A DNA stretch of 64,000 nt from assembly GCF_019711535.1 (NCBI RefSeq), contig NZ_JAIGNP010000002.1, forward strand, positions 372,001 to 436,000. The letters run 5' to 3'. Positions 18,669-27,872 of this stretch are shown in pieces. Under the pieces are notes generated by a model. That model was given only the letters and a program-made list of their open reading frames with translations. It made no database searches and was not told the origin of the DNA. The stretch comes from Qipengyuania aestuarii. Its GTDB lineage: Bacteria > Pseudomonadota > Alphaproteobacteria > Sphingomonadales > Sphingomonadaceae. The translations under genes were made by a program, and so were the position numbers. Within the stretch, counting starts at the first letter, position 1. Each line of letters begins with the position of its first letter.

Positions 18669-20203
18669 GCTGCCTTGACCCCTTGGTCGCCTTCAAACCC
18701 GGACATCGCATCTTCGATCTTTGTCCCGAGATATTGTTTGATTTCTTGCGCAGGCATCGCTCGGAAATAGAGCCACCCCTGTATCTGGTCGCATCCCGCT
18801 GCCCGTACCATGTCTGCTTGTTCGCGCGTTTCGACGCCTTCAGCAGTCACCGACATGTTCATTGCCTGTGCCATGGTGATGCTCGACAGCATCATTGCGC
18901 GACTGGATTCATCCTCGCTCGCCTGCATGATCAAGCTGCGATCTATTTTGAGTTTCTCGAAACGGAATTGTCTGAGGAAACCGATCGATGCATATCCGGT
19001 GCCGAAGTCGTCTAGCGCAACGCGCACTCCGAAACCGCGGATGAGGTTCAAGCTGCGCTCTGCCACTATGGGGTCTAGAACAAGGCAGGTTTCCGTAATC
19101 TCAAGTTCGAGACGCTCCGGATCAAAACCTGTTTCTTCCAATATATGGCCAAGCTGAATTGGGAATTCCGGATTGCGAAGCTGGGCGGCGGAAATATTCA
19201 CCGACAGTGTCACGTCGTGCCATTCGAGCGCATCGCAGCAGGCTTGACGCAATACCCATAAGCCAATTGGGTTAATAAGCCCGGATTCCTCGGCTACCGG
19301 AATGAACGTCGCCGGCCCCACGGTCTGGCCGTCCGGTCTTTCCCAGCGCATCAAGCTTTCGACAGCTACGATCTCGCGCGTTTCCGCGTCGACCAAAGGT
19401 TGATAATGCATGCGAAACTGGTTCGTGGTCAGCGCTTGACGCAATTCTTCGTCAAGGCGTTTGATCTGCTCGCGGCTGCGATCGAAAGCCTCATTGAACC
19501 AGGTGCAACGCATCTTCCCGCCGCGTTTCGATGCGTACATTGCAACGTCGGCGCGCCGGAGCATTTCGGACGAGGTGAGTTCCTGTCCCGGAGCATTTCG
19601 CGACAGTCCAATGCTGGCCCCGAGGCTGAGACGCCTTTCTTCGATCTTTATCGATTTCGCCAGGCGCTCGATGATCCGACGACAGTGACTTTCGAGCAGC
19701 GTTCCCGCCAAGTCCCCCGTCTTCAGAATAGCGAACTCATCGCCTCCCAAGCGATAGATGATTGCGTCTTTATCGCAGATTTCACCGATGATCTTGCTCA
19801 CAGCGCGAAGCATCGCATCGCCAAGCTCATGGCCGTAGTGGTCGTTGATGGTCTTGAAGCCATCGAGGTCTACAATGCCAAGGGCTACCTCGTGCTGATC
19901 AGACATGAGAGAGGTGATATCGCGGTGGAGAGCGCGGCGGTTGGGAAGCGAAGTCAGAGAGTCGCTGCTTGATAGCCGTTCTATGCGCCGAACGTGCCGC
20001 AATCCCAATATCGCGAATCCTCCGATACTTGAGATGAGGGCGATGAAGCCTCCACCAAGCACTGCGCGCAGAGAGGCGATGCCGAAATAGGGGCCAAGGA
20101 GCACCATGATGGCAGTTACACTCGCAATTCCCGCCAGCGAGGCGAGGGGCGCGAATATCATTATTCGCGTGCTCTTCTCTGCCATGTCGGTATTTGACCG
20201 CAC
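18665..20203 (-). CDS. Membrane-anchored GGDEF-EAL cyclic-di-GMP enzyme in the chemotaxis cluster
   Basis: The 512-residue protein has two N-terminal membrane helices (about 12-37 and 46-68). A GGDEF domain with intact GGDEF at 153-157 follows (diguanylate cyclase, GTP to c-di-GMP), then an EAL domain (about 250-495). The EAL motif reads ESL (282-284), but the other catalytic features, [26 protein letters not shown] and EGVET, are kept, so phosphodiesterase activity is plausible. No RxxD inhibitory site precedes GGDEF. The GTG start at 20203 has AGGGG six bases upstream. It overlaps the receptor gene by four bases, linking c-di-GMP turnover to chemotaxis. Confidence 0.93.
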   Translation of the reverse strand: MRSNTDMAEKSTRIMIFAPLASLAGIASVTAIMVLLGPYFGIASLRAVLGGGFIALISSIGGFAILGLRHVRRIERLSSSDSLTSLPNRRALHRDITSLMSDQHEVALGIVDLDGFKTINDHYGHELGDAMLRAVSKIIGEICDKDAIIYRLGGDEFAILKTGDLAGTLLESHCRRIIERLAKSIKIEERRLSLGASIGLSRNAPGQELTSSEMLRRADVAMYASKRGGKMRCTWFNEAFDRSREQIKRLDEELRQALTTNQFRMHYQPLVDAETREIVAVESLMRWERPDGQTVGPATFIPVAEESGLINPIGLWVLRQACCDALEWHDVTLSVNISAAQLRNPEFPIQLGHILEETGFDPERLELEITETCLVLDPIVAERSLNLIRGFGVRVALDDFGTGYASIGFLRQFRFEKLKIDRSLIMQASEDESSRAMMLSSITMAQAMNMSVTAEGVETREQADMVRAAGCDQIQGWLYFRAMPAQEIKQYLGTKIEDAMSGFEGDQGVKAA

Positions 20204-20286
20204 GCGAATTCCCCTGGAAAACTCTACTCTTATGGTTACTGGATAGCGCGGATTAGCTAATTAACCGTAAACTTGAAATTTACCTT

Positions 20287-20324
20287 GGATCGCCCGCAAA
20301 TAGAGCGTTTCCGATCCTTTGCGG
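20287..20324. repeat. Crossed inverted repeats between cheR and the GGDEF-EAL gene
   Basis: GGATCG (20287-20292) can pair with CGATCC (20312-20317), while CCGCAAA (20294-20300) can pair with TTTGCGG (20318-20324). The two stems cross, so in RNA they are mutually exclusive. They lie immediately after the cheR stop and are not followed by a T run. Confidence 0.6.
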
Positions 20325-20325
20325 C

Positions 20326-21186
20326 CTACCTAGTTGCGCCTGATAGAACGACGCCGATCGAGGTTTCGGCTGCACTTCGGGTGTAGATAGCAGAGCCACA
20401 GCTGGCCGGTTCGAATTTGTCGGTTTGTCCGACTACGGTTTCTCCCGCGCCAAGCATAAGGAAGCCATCGGGGGCGATTCCGCTGGCAAGCCGGTCGAAC
20501 GCTGTGCGCCTGGTGGCCGGATCGAAATAGAGCAAGCAATTGCGACACAAGACCAAGTCAAATCGACCAGGCGCCGGGGGAAAGTCGAGGATATTCCTTT
20601 GCTCGAACCGGGTCATGTTCATGACCCGATCGGCAACTTTCCAGCCTTTTGCAGTTTCCGAGAAGAAATTGAGCATCTGTGCGACGGAGATCCCGCGCTG
20701 GATTTCGAATTGCGAGTAAATCCCTGAGCGCGCCTGTTCGACGGCTTTGCCCGACACGTCAGTGCCGAGAATTTCGATGGTCCAATCGGCCCAACGCCCC
20801 GGTTGCTCGCAAAAGAGCATTGCGAGGCTCAGTACTTCTTGGCCGGTGCTGCAGCCGGCTGACCAGATGGTCAGTCTTTTTGAATCGGCGCGCTTCTTTG
20901 CCAGCTCTGGGAGAACCGTGTTTCCCAGTGTCGTAAAATAGGCATGATCGCGGAAAAAGTACGTCTCATTGTTAAGCAAGGCTTCAACCACCCGCGTGGC
21001 GAGTTGGTGCTCGCCGGGCCGCTCAAGTAGACAAGCAAGCTGGTCGACGTTTTCGATTCCGAACTCCCGGAACAAACCAGAAAGAGCCGTGGAAATGCGC
21101 CAGCGACGGCTTTCGGAAAGGGTTTGGCCCGTTCGCGAGTTGAGCAAATCGGCGATGATTACGTGGGAAGCGTCTTCTAACGCCAT
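20326..21186 (-). CDS. cheR: Chemotaxis protein methyltransferase CheR
   Basis: CheR methylates glutamates on chemoreceptors using S-adenosylmethionine, setting adaptation. The 286 residues show the N-terminal helical domain (1 to about 75), the NNETYFFRD motif, the SAM-binding IWSAGCSTGQE loop at about 107-117, and LCRNCLLYF near 217-225. The start overlaps the end of cheB by ten bases, so translation is coupled. With CheB it forms the adaptation pair for the two receptors downstream. Confidence 0.97.
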   Translation of the reverse strand: MALEDASHVIIADLLNSRTGQTLSESRRWRISTALSGLFREFGIENVDQLACLLERPGEHQLATRVVEALLNNETYFFRDHAYFTTLGNTVLPELAKKRADSKRLTIWSAGCSTGQEVLSLAMLFCEQPGRWADWTIEILGTDVSGKAVEQARSGIYSQFEIQRGISVAQMLNFFSETAKGWKVADRVMNMTRFEQRNILDFPPAPGRFDLVLCRNCLLYFDPATRRTAFDRLASGIAPDGFLMLGAGETVVGQTDKFEPASCGSAIYTRSAAETSIGVVLSGATR

Positions 21187-22271
21187 GCGTCTGCTCCAGC
21201 GTCAGAGAGAATTTTTTCGGCGAGCTCCGCCGGGGGAAGAATGGCAGAGGCTAGACCGTTTTCGGTGACTGCCCGCGGCATTCCCCATACGGCGCAGCTT
21301 TCGGCGTTCTGGGCATACATCGTGCCCCCCGCATTGATTATCGCGTCCGCGCCATCTGTGCCGTCACGCCCCATCCCCGACAGCAAAATACCCGCGACCT
21401 TGCCCTCGCATGCTTCCGCGGACGTTTCGAACATTGGATCGACTGACGGTGTGCATCCGCTTTTTACTGGGTTGAAAGCGAGGCCGGTAAGTAGCTGCGA
21501 GCCCTTGCGACGCACCACCATGTGGCCGTGACCCGGTGCGATGACGATCATACCGCGGCGTATCTCTACGTCTTCGCCCGCAAGCAGCGCGCGTCTTCCG
21601 GAAGCCGCTTCCATTTGTTTGGCGAAAACGGGAATGAAGCTCTCCGGCAGGTGCTGCGTAATCAGTATCGGCAGATCGAAATTAGCGGGAACCTGCCGCA
21701 AAAAAAGGTTCAGGGCGTGAATGCCGCCAGTGGAAGCACCGATCGCGAGCAGCTGGGGCTTTTTACCCACGCGCCGCTCTGTCCATTTCGAGGCCGCGCG
21801 AAGCGGTTGTTCATAGGGGGCGAGCCCTTTTAACGCACGGATCTTGCCGAGAAGCTGGCCGCGATAATCATCGTTGAAACCGCCCGGTCGTGGCTTGAGC
21901 ATGGTGTCGGCGGCACCCATGCGGAGTGCCTGAACGGTATGCTCGGCGCCTGCTGCGGTTAGCGAAGAGATCACCAAGACCTTGGTGCGCGGAGATGCCT
22001 TCAAAAGCTTCGGCAGGGCTTCGATTCCGCCCATGCCCGGCATTTCCAGGTCAAGAAGAATGACGTCAACCTGATGGCGCCGAAGCTCCTCCAGGCCTCG
22101 CTCAGCAGTGCTGGCGCTAGCAACGATCGTCATATCGCTTTCCCGCTCGATCATGCGCGAAAAAACGGTGCGCACAGTCAGCGAGTCGTCGATCAGCATG
22201 ACCCTGACGGATCCGCCCACGGGCATTCCACCAGGCATCCGCTTAGTGTCGGATCGAAGCGTGGTCTCCAC
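21177..22271 (-). CDS. cheB: Chemotaxis response regulator/protein-glutamate methylesterase CheB
   Basis: The 364-residue protein joins a receiver domain (about 22-140; D28, D29 and phospho-acceptor D74, K126) to a methylesterase domain. The catalytic triad S180 (GASTGG), H207 (QHLPE) and D303 (GMGRDG) is visible. When phosphorylated by CheA it removes receptor methyl groups. The first 20 residues are a non-conserved extension; an internal start is possible but has no better ribosome site. It lies 18 bases after cheY and overlaps cheR. Confidence 0.97.
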   Translation of the reverse strand: METTLRSDTKRMPGGMPVGGSVRVMLIDDSLTVRTVFSRMIERESDMTIVASASTAERGLEELRRHQVDVILLDLEMPGMGGIEALPKLLKASPRTKVLVISSLTAAGAEHTVQALRMGAADTMLKPRPGGFNDDYRGQLLGKIRALKGLAPYEQPLRAASKWTERRVGKKPQLLAIGASTGGIHALNLFLRQVPANFDLPILITQHLPESFIPVFAKQMEAASGRRALLAGEDVEIRRGMIVIAPGHGHMVVRRKGSQLLTGLAFNPVKSGCTPSVDPMFETSAEACEGKVAGILLSGMGRDGTDGADAIINAGGTMYAQNAESCAVWGMPRAVTENGLASAILPPAELAEKILSDAGADAWR

Positions 22272-22289
22272 GGCCAGTCTTCTTCCGGA

Positions 22290-22655
22290 TCAAACCATGC
22301 CGACGAGTTGAAGCTTGATCTGCAAAGTTTCGTGGTCGAATGGCTTCATCACGTATTCGTCAGCTCCGGCGCTGATCGCTTCGCGAATGTGCGCGACATC
22401 GTTCTCCGTGGTGCAGAATACGACCTTAGGTTTGTCACCGCCTTCATGCTTGCGCAGCTGATGGATGAACTCAATCCCGGTCATGACAGGCATGTTCCAG
22501 TCGAGCAGAACCACATCAGGCATGCTTTCAAGGCATTTGTTCAGGCCTTCCTGGCCATTCTCAGCTTCATCTACGGAAAAGCCGAGTGTTTCCAGAATAT
22601 GGCGCGAGACCTTCCTGATCACGCGGGAGTCGTCGACGATAAGACAGGTTTTCAT
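22290..22655 (-). CDS. cheY: Chemotaxis response regulator CheY
   Basis: A stand-alone receiver domain of 121 residues with all signature residues: D8 and D9 for metal, D52 as phospho-acceptor, T82, and K104 in MKPFD. It is phosphorylated by CheA, presumably to act on the flagellar motor or another output; no flagellar genes lie in the window. It sits between cheW and cheB in the same operon. It could serve as a phosphate sink rather than the motor-binding CheY; sequence alone cannot decide. Confidence 0.95.
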   Translation of the reverse strand: MKTCLIVDDSRVIRKVSRHILETLGFSVDEAENGQEGLNKCLESMPDVVLLDWNMPVMTGIEFIHQLRKHEGGDKPKVVFCTTENDVAHIREAISAGADEYVMKPFDHETLQIKLQLVGMV

Positions 22656-22710
22656 TCTTGTGATTCCCTAGTTTGCCTAATCTTGATAATGTTAGGCGGT
22701 AACCAATCGC

Positions 22711-23145
22711 TTAAGCTGCTTGTTGTAGAGGTCCGGATACCAGCTGGTGGATTTCGACCAGCAGGGTGGGGCCGCCATCGGTTTCGACCATGCCGGTGGA
22801 TGCCCGCTGCCAGTTCTCTCCGAAGCCTCCAGGCACGGCGACCGGGTCGCTCGTAGCTTCGCCGACGTCATGGGCGTTATCGACGAGAAGGGCATAAAGG
22901 TGCCCATCGACTTCAACGACGGCAGCCCGGCGGTCTTCGGACTGGGAAGGCGTTCCGAGCCCTAGCGCCAGCGAGCAATCGATCACGGTCAGCGCCTGGC
23001 TTCGCAGTGCGGTAAGGCCTAGAATGAAATCCGGAGTGCCAGGGATCGGGGTAATAGCTTCGATCTCGATCACCGATTGCACATGGCTTGCGCTGATCGC
23101 AGCGCGCCGTCCTGCAATCGTGCACATGAGAAGCAATTCGTTCAT
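22711..23145 (-). CDS. cheW: Chemotaxis adaptor CheW
   Basis: The 144-residue single CheW domain (SH3-like) bridges receptors and CheA. Conserved positions are present: the PIPGTPDFILGLTALRSQALTVIDCS segment near 33-58 and the ALLVDNAHDV strand near 85-94. The start overlaps the cheA stop by four bases (ATGA), showing translational coupling. It is somewhat short of conserved residues at its C-terminus, but length and context make the call secure. Confidence 0.93.
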   Translation of the reverse strand: MNELLLMCTIAGRRAAISASHVQSVIEIEAITPIPGTPDFILGLTALRSQALTVIDCSLALGLGTPSQSEDRRAAVVEVDGHLYALLVDNAHDVGEATSDPVAVPGGFGENWQRASTGMVETDGGPTLLVEIHQLVSGPLQQAA

Positions 23146-25526
23146 GCTGCCCTTCCTGTCCGAATGCGCTTGAGGGCGGCGAGAAGCCCGTCCCGATCAT
23201 AGCGATAAATACTGTCGTCTCCGGCATCGTCCGGATCGGGCCGCAGGCGGATTATCTGGCGTGCGCTGCAAAGCGGGCTTTCCGCTTCTTCAGCCAGCGC
23301 AATCGCTAGATCCGCCTCCACCTCTTCATCTTCGGCTGCGATCCGATAGCCAGCAGCAGCAACGAGCGGCTCGAGGATGGTTTTCGCCCATTCGCTGTGA
23401 GTCGGAATACGGCAAGTGAGAGCCTGCTCGACTTTTCGGGTCGCGCGATATTTCGAGAAGACAGCGTGGCCATCCAGAAGCGGGATGGGTTTGCCCCCGA
23501 TCAGCGTCACGCCTTCGATCGCGGTGTCGGCTTCGCTCGGCACCACGTCCTCGGTGACATCAGCTGCATCAAGGACCTCCCTTACGGCATAAACGAGTTC
23601 GTTCTCCGCATCCGACAAGCGGAGTAGACGGATCCTGCCGTCCGGGAGAGGACCGACGTCGTGTCCGGCCAGAGTGAAAATTTCGCCGTCGATGACCGCT
23701 TGGGCGCGTTCGCCCTCGATATCGATTGCTTCGCTCGAAATCGTTTCGATTCGCCGAACGAGTTCGAGGCGTACTGCCCGATGACGACCGTCGAGACCCG
23801 CAAACAACATGACCGGAACTGCCTTGGTTACGCGTTCCTGGCTTTCACGTTCAATTGCCGTTGCCTTGGTGCGTACGCCGCCCACCATGCCGCGCATTTG
23901 CGCGATAGACGGAAGGTCCATCAGCATCATCGGGCGGCCATCATCCAGTAAGGTGGTGCCAGCGTACAGGCGTGTATTCATGATGGCCGGCGCGATCGGT
24001 TTTACCACTACGTCCTCGTGATCGAAGACACGGTCTACGGCCAAGGCGAAAACGTCCTCGCTGGCCAGTCGCACCATGACGAGCGTTTGATCCTCCCAGC
24101 GAAGATTGGATTTGTCCTGGCAGCCAAGAACCTCCGCAAGCGATAAGCAGGGGACCCGTTTCTCACGGAAAGTGACGAGATGCCGATCGCCGGCCTGTGC
24201 GAATTCGACGTGTGACGAACTGCCGAAGACGATCTCTTCCACGTAACTACGCGGAAGAGCGTAGCGCTGGTCGCCAGATCCGACCGTTAGCGCGGCGATG
24301 ATCGAAAGAGTGAGCGGTAGCTGCAAGTGGAAGCTGGTGCCTTCGCCAACCTTGCTGGCTACCTCAATCGATCCTCCGACGCGTTCTATATTCGCGCGGA
24401 CGACGTCCATGCCGACGCCGCGACCCGAAACCGAACTGACCGCTTCGGCTGTCGAGAGGCCTGGCTCGAAAATGAGATTCTGCTTCTGGTTGTCCGACAT
24501 CTTGTCGATTTCGGACTTGGAATACAGTCCATTCGCAATTGCCTTGTCGCAAAGCTTATCAAGATTGATGCCCCCGCCATCGTCGGTGATCACAAGGCTG
24601 ATTTGATTGCCCGATTGCCGAGCAGCGAACTTCAGAAGCCCGATCTCGCGCTTGTTGTTCTTAAGGCGAGCGGCCGGTGTTTCGATGCCATGATCGATCG
24701 CATTGCGAATGATATGAGTGAGCGGGTCGCGCACCATTTCGATCATCTCGCGGTCGAGTTCGACCTCCCCGCCCTCGAAATCGACCATGACCTGCTTGCC
24801 CAGTTCGTTCGACAAGTCGCGCACCAGGCGGGGGAGGGAGGAAAACAGATGCTCCAGCCGCTGCATGCGCATCCGCGTGATCGACGTGCGGACGTCCGCA
24901 AGTATGGCAGACAGACGCTCGAACGGTCCATCGATCGTGGGCTGTTCTCCAGCTTCGCGTAGTCGGCGCGCAAGGTCGTTCCGAGCCAACACCATGTCCG
25001 ACACGCCTTTCATCACCTCATCAAGGAGATCGACTGGTAGACGTATCGAGCGCTGTACGCCTTGGCGCGGCGCTTTATGCGAGACCTTTTCATCCTCCGG
25101 AACGCTGGCGACTTCAGCTTCCTCGACGACTTCAAGGTCGCTCTGGACTTCGAGCTCCGAACGCTGATCAAGCGCAGCGATGAGGTCGTCGTCACCGTCT
25201 TCGCCAAGCTCTTCGCCAGCTTCGATCGAATCGGTCATTTCCGAAATCCGATCAATGATGGCGAGCACGGCCGTTACCAGCGCGCTATCGGGTTCACGGC
25301 GTCCGGCGCGGCATTCCGCAAGCGCGTCTTCTGCCGCATGGCTAAGTTTTTCCAGTCTGGGAAAGTCGAAAAATCCGCAGTTTCCCTTCACTGTGTGAAC
25401 AAATCGGAATATCGTGTCGATGCGGGCTTTGTCTGACGGGTCGGCTTCCCAGGCGACCAATTCGCTGCCGCTCTGCTCCAGCATTTCACGGGTTTCGGCC
25501 ACGAAATCGGCCAGCAGTTCATCCAT
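23142..25526 (-). CDS. cheA: Chemotaxis histidine kinase CheA with a C-terminal extension
   Basis: The 794-residue kinase has an Hpt domain with phospho-acceptor H44 (HTVKGNCGFFDF). A variable acidic linker (about 105-155), a dimerisation domain (about 160-225), an HATPase domain (RNAIDHGIE, DDGGGI, GRGVGMDVV) and a CheW-like domain (about 400-530) follow. About 260 further residues extend beyond the usual end: they look like a second CheW-like domain (about 555-665) and a degenerate receiver-like fold (about 695-794) without its acceptor aspartate. No P2 CheY-binding domain is obvious. It heads the che operon and phosphorylates CheY and CheB. Confidence 0.95.
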   Translation of the reverse strand: MDELLADFVAETREMLEQSGSELVAWEADPSDKARIDTIFRFVHTVKGNCGFFDFPRLEKLSHAAEDALAECRAGRREPDSALVTAVLAIIDRISEMTDSIEAGEELGEDGDDDLIAALDQRSELEVQSDLEVVEEAEVASVPEDEKVSHKAPRQGVQRSIRLPVDLLDEVMKGVSDMVLARNDLARRLREAGEQPTIDGPFERLSAILADVRTSITRMRMQRLEHLFSSLPRLVRDLSNELGKQVMVDFEGGEVELDREMIEMVRDPLTHIIRNAIDHGIETPAARLKNNKREIGLLKFAARQSGNQISLVITDDGGGINLDKLCDKAIANGLYSKSEIDKMSDNQKQNLIFEPGLSTAEAVSSVSGRGVGMDVVRANIERVGGSIEVASKVGEGTSFHLQLPLTLSIIAALTVGSGDQRYALPRSYVEEIVFGSSSHVEFAQAGDRHLVTFREKRVPCLSLAEVLGCQDKSNLRWEDQTLVMVRLASEDVFALAVDRVFDHEDVVVKPIAPAIMNTRLYAGTTLLDDGRPMMLMDLPSIAQMRGMVGGVRTKATAIERESQERVTKAVPVMLFAGLDGRHRAVRLELVRRIETISSEAIDIEGERAQAVIDGEIFTLAGHDVGPLPDGRIRLLRLSDAENELVYAVREVLDAADVTEDVVPSEADTAIEGVTLIGGKPIPLLDGHAVFSKYRATRKVEQALTCRIPTHSEWAKTILEPLVAAAGYRIAAEDEEVEADLAIALAEEAESPLCSARQIIRLRPDPDDAGDDSIYRYDRDGLLAALKRIRTGRAA

Positions 25527-25575
25527 TGGTCTCGGACCCCCAGTTCTCGATGAGGTCCGCTATGCACGATGATGG

Positions 25576-26943
25576 TTAACGTTTCGTATGAGCGCTCGCG
25601 CTTGTTTCAGACTTATCGCGAAGCACCTGCCAAACGACCAGCGAAGCCAATGCCCCGCCAACGATATTGGCAATGAGTTCGGCGGCGTAAACCGCGTCGG
25701 AATTCCAACTTGCACGGAGAAGCCACGCGAAGGGAAGCATCACCAGAAACACGCGTGCCGCGCTTTGCGCTAGCGCAAAGGAGGCGCGATCTACTGCATT
25801 GAGCGCGCCATTGCCCACGATGAGCAATCCGTATCCAGCGTATCCCCATACCGAAATAGCGAGGTATCGGGAGAATTCGTCAATGACCTCGGGATCTTCG
25901 GTGAAAAAGTCCGCGAACCAGTCGCCGAAGGCAAACAGGACTACCGCGATCGACAGTCCGTAGCCAACGCAAAATAGGCCGGCCCAATACATCGCGCGAC
26001 GTGCGCGGTCGGCACGATTGGCTCCCCAGTTTTGGCCGATAATGGCCCCGATTGAGCCCGACAGGCCGAGCAATGGTACCACGGCGAAGCTCTGTAACCG
26101 GCCGGCTGCGCCGAAGCCCGCAACTGCTGCTTCGCCTTGGCTGGCGAGCAGGGCTGTGAGAACGGAAAGGCCGATGGGATTGATGGCGTTCGAAAAAGCG
26201 GCCGGGCCAGCGATACGCAGGATTGCGCTGCTGGATTCGCCGATGTTGCAGCCGCGGATTTTCGCTGGCGCAATAGCCAGTTGGGTATGCTTGATGAAAA
26301 ACAGGGCTACCACGCATGCCAGACCATACCCGATGATGGAGGCATAAGCGGCACCGGCCACCCCGAAGCCTCCAAAGTCGAAGACACCCGTGATAAGCAC
26401 CGGGTCGAGCAACCAATTGGCAACGGAATAGGTGATCGAGATAGCCGATACGCGGCGTGCCTCACCTTGGCCCCGCAATACTCCGCTAAGGCTCATCTGC
26501 AGCAGCAAAACCGGCATTCCAAGCGCATATGGCTGCATATAGGCTTTAATGAGCGGCAAGATTGCATCGCTGGCCTGCATCAACCCAAACAGGGGATCTA
26601 ACAGCAAATAGAGAGCGGAGCCGAGAAAGATTGCCGCTAGGAGGGCAAACACTACGCCGAAATTCGCGCGCCGCTCTGCCCTCTCGACGTCGCCTTCGCC
26701 TAATGCTCGCGAAATAACGGAATTGATGCCGACCATCACACCGACACCGAGGCTGGTCAGCGCCATGGTGATGGGAAAAATAAAGCTGACAGCGGCAAGT
26801 TCTGCGGCGCCCAACTGTCCGATGAAATAGGCGTCGATCAGACCGACCGACATGATCGCGGCAACACCGATTACCATGGGAAGGGTTTGCGTGACGAGAT
26901 GGCCGCGTATGCTGCCGCGGGTAAGTTTGGCCGTCTCGCTCAT
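25576..26943 (-). CDS. MATE-family multidrug/sodium or proton antiporter
   Basis: The 455-residue integral membrane protein has about twelve helices in two repeats and typical MATE features: the LPMVIGVAAIMSVGLIDAYF N-terminal helix, NWLLDPVLI near 173, and the second-half IGAIIGQNWGA motif. MATE proteins export drugs or metabolites by cation antiport through the inner membrane. It lies just upstream of cheA on the same strand with a 49-base gap, but function and composition do not link it to chemotaxis. The substrate is unknown. Confidence 0.92.
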   Translation of the reverse strand: MSETAKLTRGSIRGHLVTQTLPMVIGVAAIMSVGLIDAYFIGQLGAAELAAVSFIFPITMALTSLGVGVMVGINSVISRALGEGDVERAERRANFGVVFALLAAIFLGSALYLLLDPLFGLMQASDAILPLIKAYMQPYALGMPVLLLQMSLSGVLRGQGEARRVSAISITYSVANWLLDPVLITGVFDFGGFGVAGAAYASIIGYGLACVVALFFIKHTQLAIAPAKIRGCNIGESSSAILRIAGPAAFSNAINPIGLSVLTALLASQGEAAVAGFGAAGRLQSFAVVPLLGLSGSIGAIIGQNWGANRADRARRAMYWAGLFCVGYGLSIAVVLFAFGDWFADFFTEDPEVIDEFSRYLAISVWGYAGYGLLIVGNGALNAVDRASFALAQSAARVFLVMLPFAWLLRASWNSDAVYAAELIANIVGGALASLVVWQVLRDKSETSASAHTKR

Positions 26944-27065
26944 ATCGTGCGCGCGCTAGCGGGGCAGGGCGCGCTTGGGAAGCGCCGATTTGCAAGCGGT
27001 TGCTTGTGCGAAGCACCTCCGTCGTGCGATAGACATGGCAAAGAAAAATCTGAGGAGAGCGAGCC

Positions 27066-27830
27066 GTGGCGACACAGATGAAGCCGAAATTCGAATGCAG
27101 CGAGGAAGAGTGGAAAGTCCGCCAGGACCTCGCCGCGTGTTACCGTATCTTCGAACACCTCGGCTGGGGCGAGAGCATCTACAACCACATCTCGGTGGCA
27201 GTACCGGGCGAAAAGGGTGCTTTCCTCATCAATCCCTTCGGCCTGCTATATGACGAGGTCACCGCCTCTAATCTCGTGAAGATCGATGCCGATGGTAATA
27301 ATGTCGGCCAGTCGCAATACATGGTCAACAAGGCAGGCTTCACCCAGCACGCGCATTTCCACAAGCATCTGGGCGAGCGCGCCAATGCGATCTGCCATGT
27401 CCACACCACAGCGACCATGGCGGTGTGCAGTCACAAGGAAGGGTTGTTGCCGATCAATTTCTATGCCTGCAATTTCCAGGGTCAGATCGGTTACCATGAC
27501 TTCGAAGGCGTTACCGTGAGGTCAGAGGAAGGTGATCGGCTGGTCGAAAATCTCGGCCGGCATTCTATCCTGATGCTGCGCAACCATGGTCCGGTTGTAA
27601 TGGATAGGACCATCCCGGGCATGTTCGTCAAGATGTGGGCTCTGCAGCGCGCTTGCGAGATACAGGTGGCGACGCTGAGCCAAGGCGAACCAAATATCGT
27701 GAAGCAGGAAGTGGTCGACACGCACCAGCGCGATCTGTCCGTCATGCAAACGCAGGGCGGGGCAGGCGTTTTCGATTTCGAAGCCTGGAAACGCCGCGTT
27801 TCGAAAATCGACGATAGCTGGAAAAGCTGA
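27066..27830 (+). CDS. Class II aldolase/adducin-family protein
   Basis: The 254-residue protein is a single class II aldolase/adducin domain. Metal-ligand histidines H111 and H113 (HVHTTATMAV) and H174 (RNHGPVV) are present, as are the NHISV and FLINPFGLLYDE motifs. Relatives include fuculose-phosphate aldolase and many uncharacterised members, so the substrate is not assigned. The GTG start at 27066 is preferred because GAGGAG lies eight bases upstream; an ATG at 27078 is possible. It is followed by the 2Fe-2S protein gene 42 bases downstream on the same strand. Confidence 0.88.
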   Translation: MATQMKPKFECSEEEWKVRQDLAACYRIFEHLGWGESIYNHISVAVPGEKGAFLINPFGLLYDEVTASNLVKIDADGNNVGQSQYMVNKAGFTQHAHFHKHLGERANAICHVHTTATMAVCSHKEGLLPINFYACNFQGQIGYHDFEGVTVRSEEGDRLVENLGRHSILMLRNHGPVVMDRTIPGMFVKMWALQRACEIQVATLSQGEPNIVKQEVVDTHQRDLSVMQTQGGAGVFDFEAWKRRVSKIDDSWKS

Positions 27831-27872
27831 AGCCACTCGACATTCTGCCTAAGTTGAAGGAATAGCGCCGCC

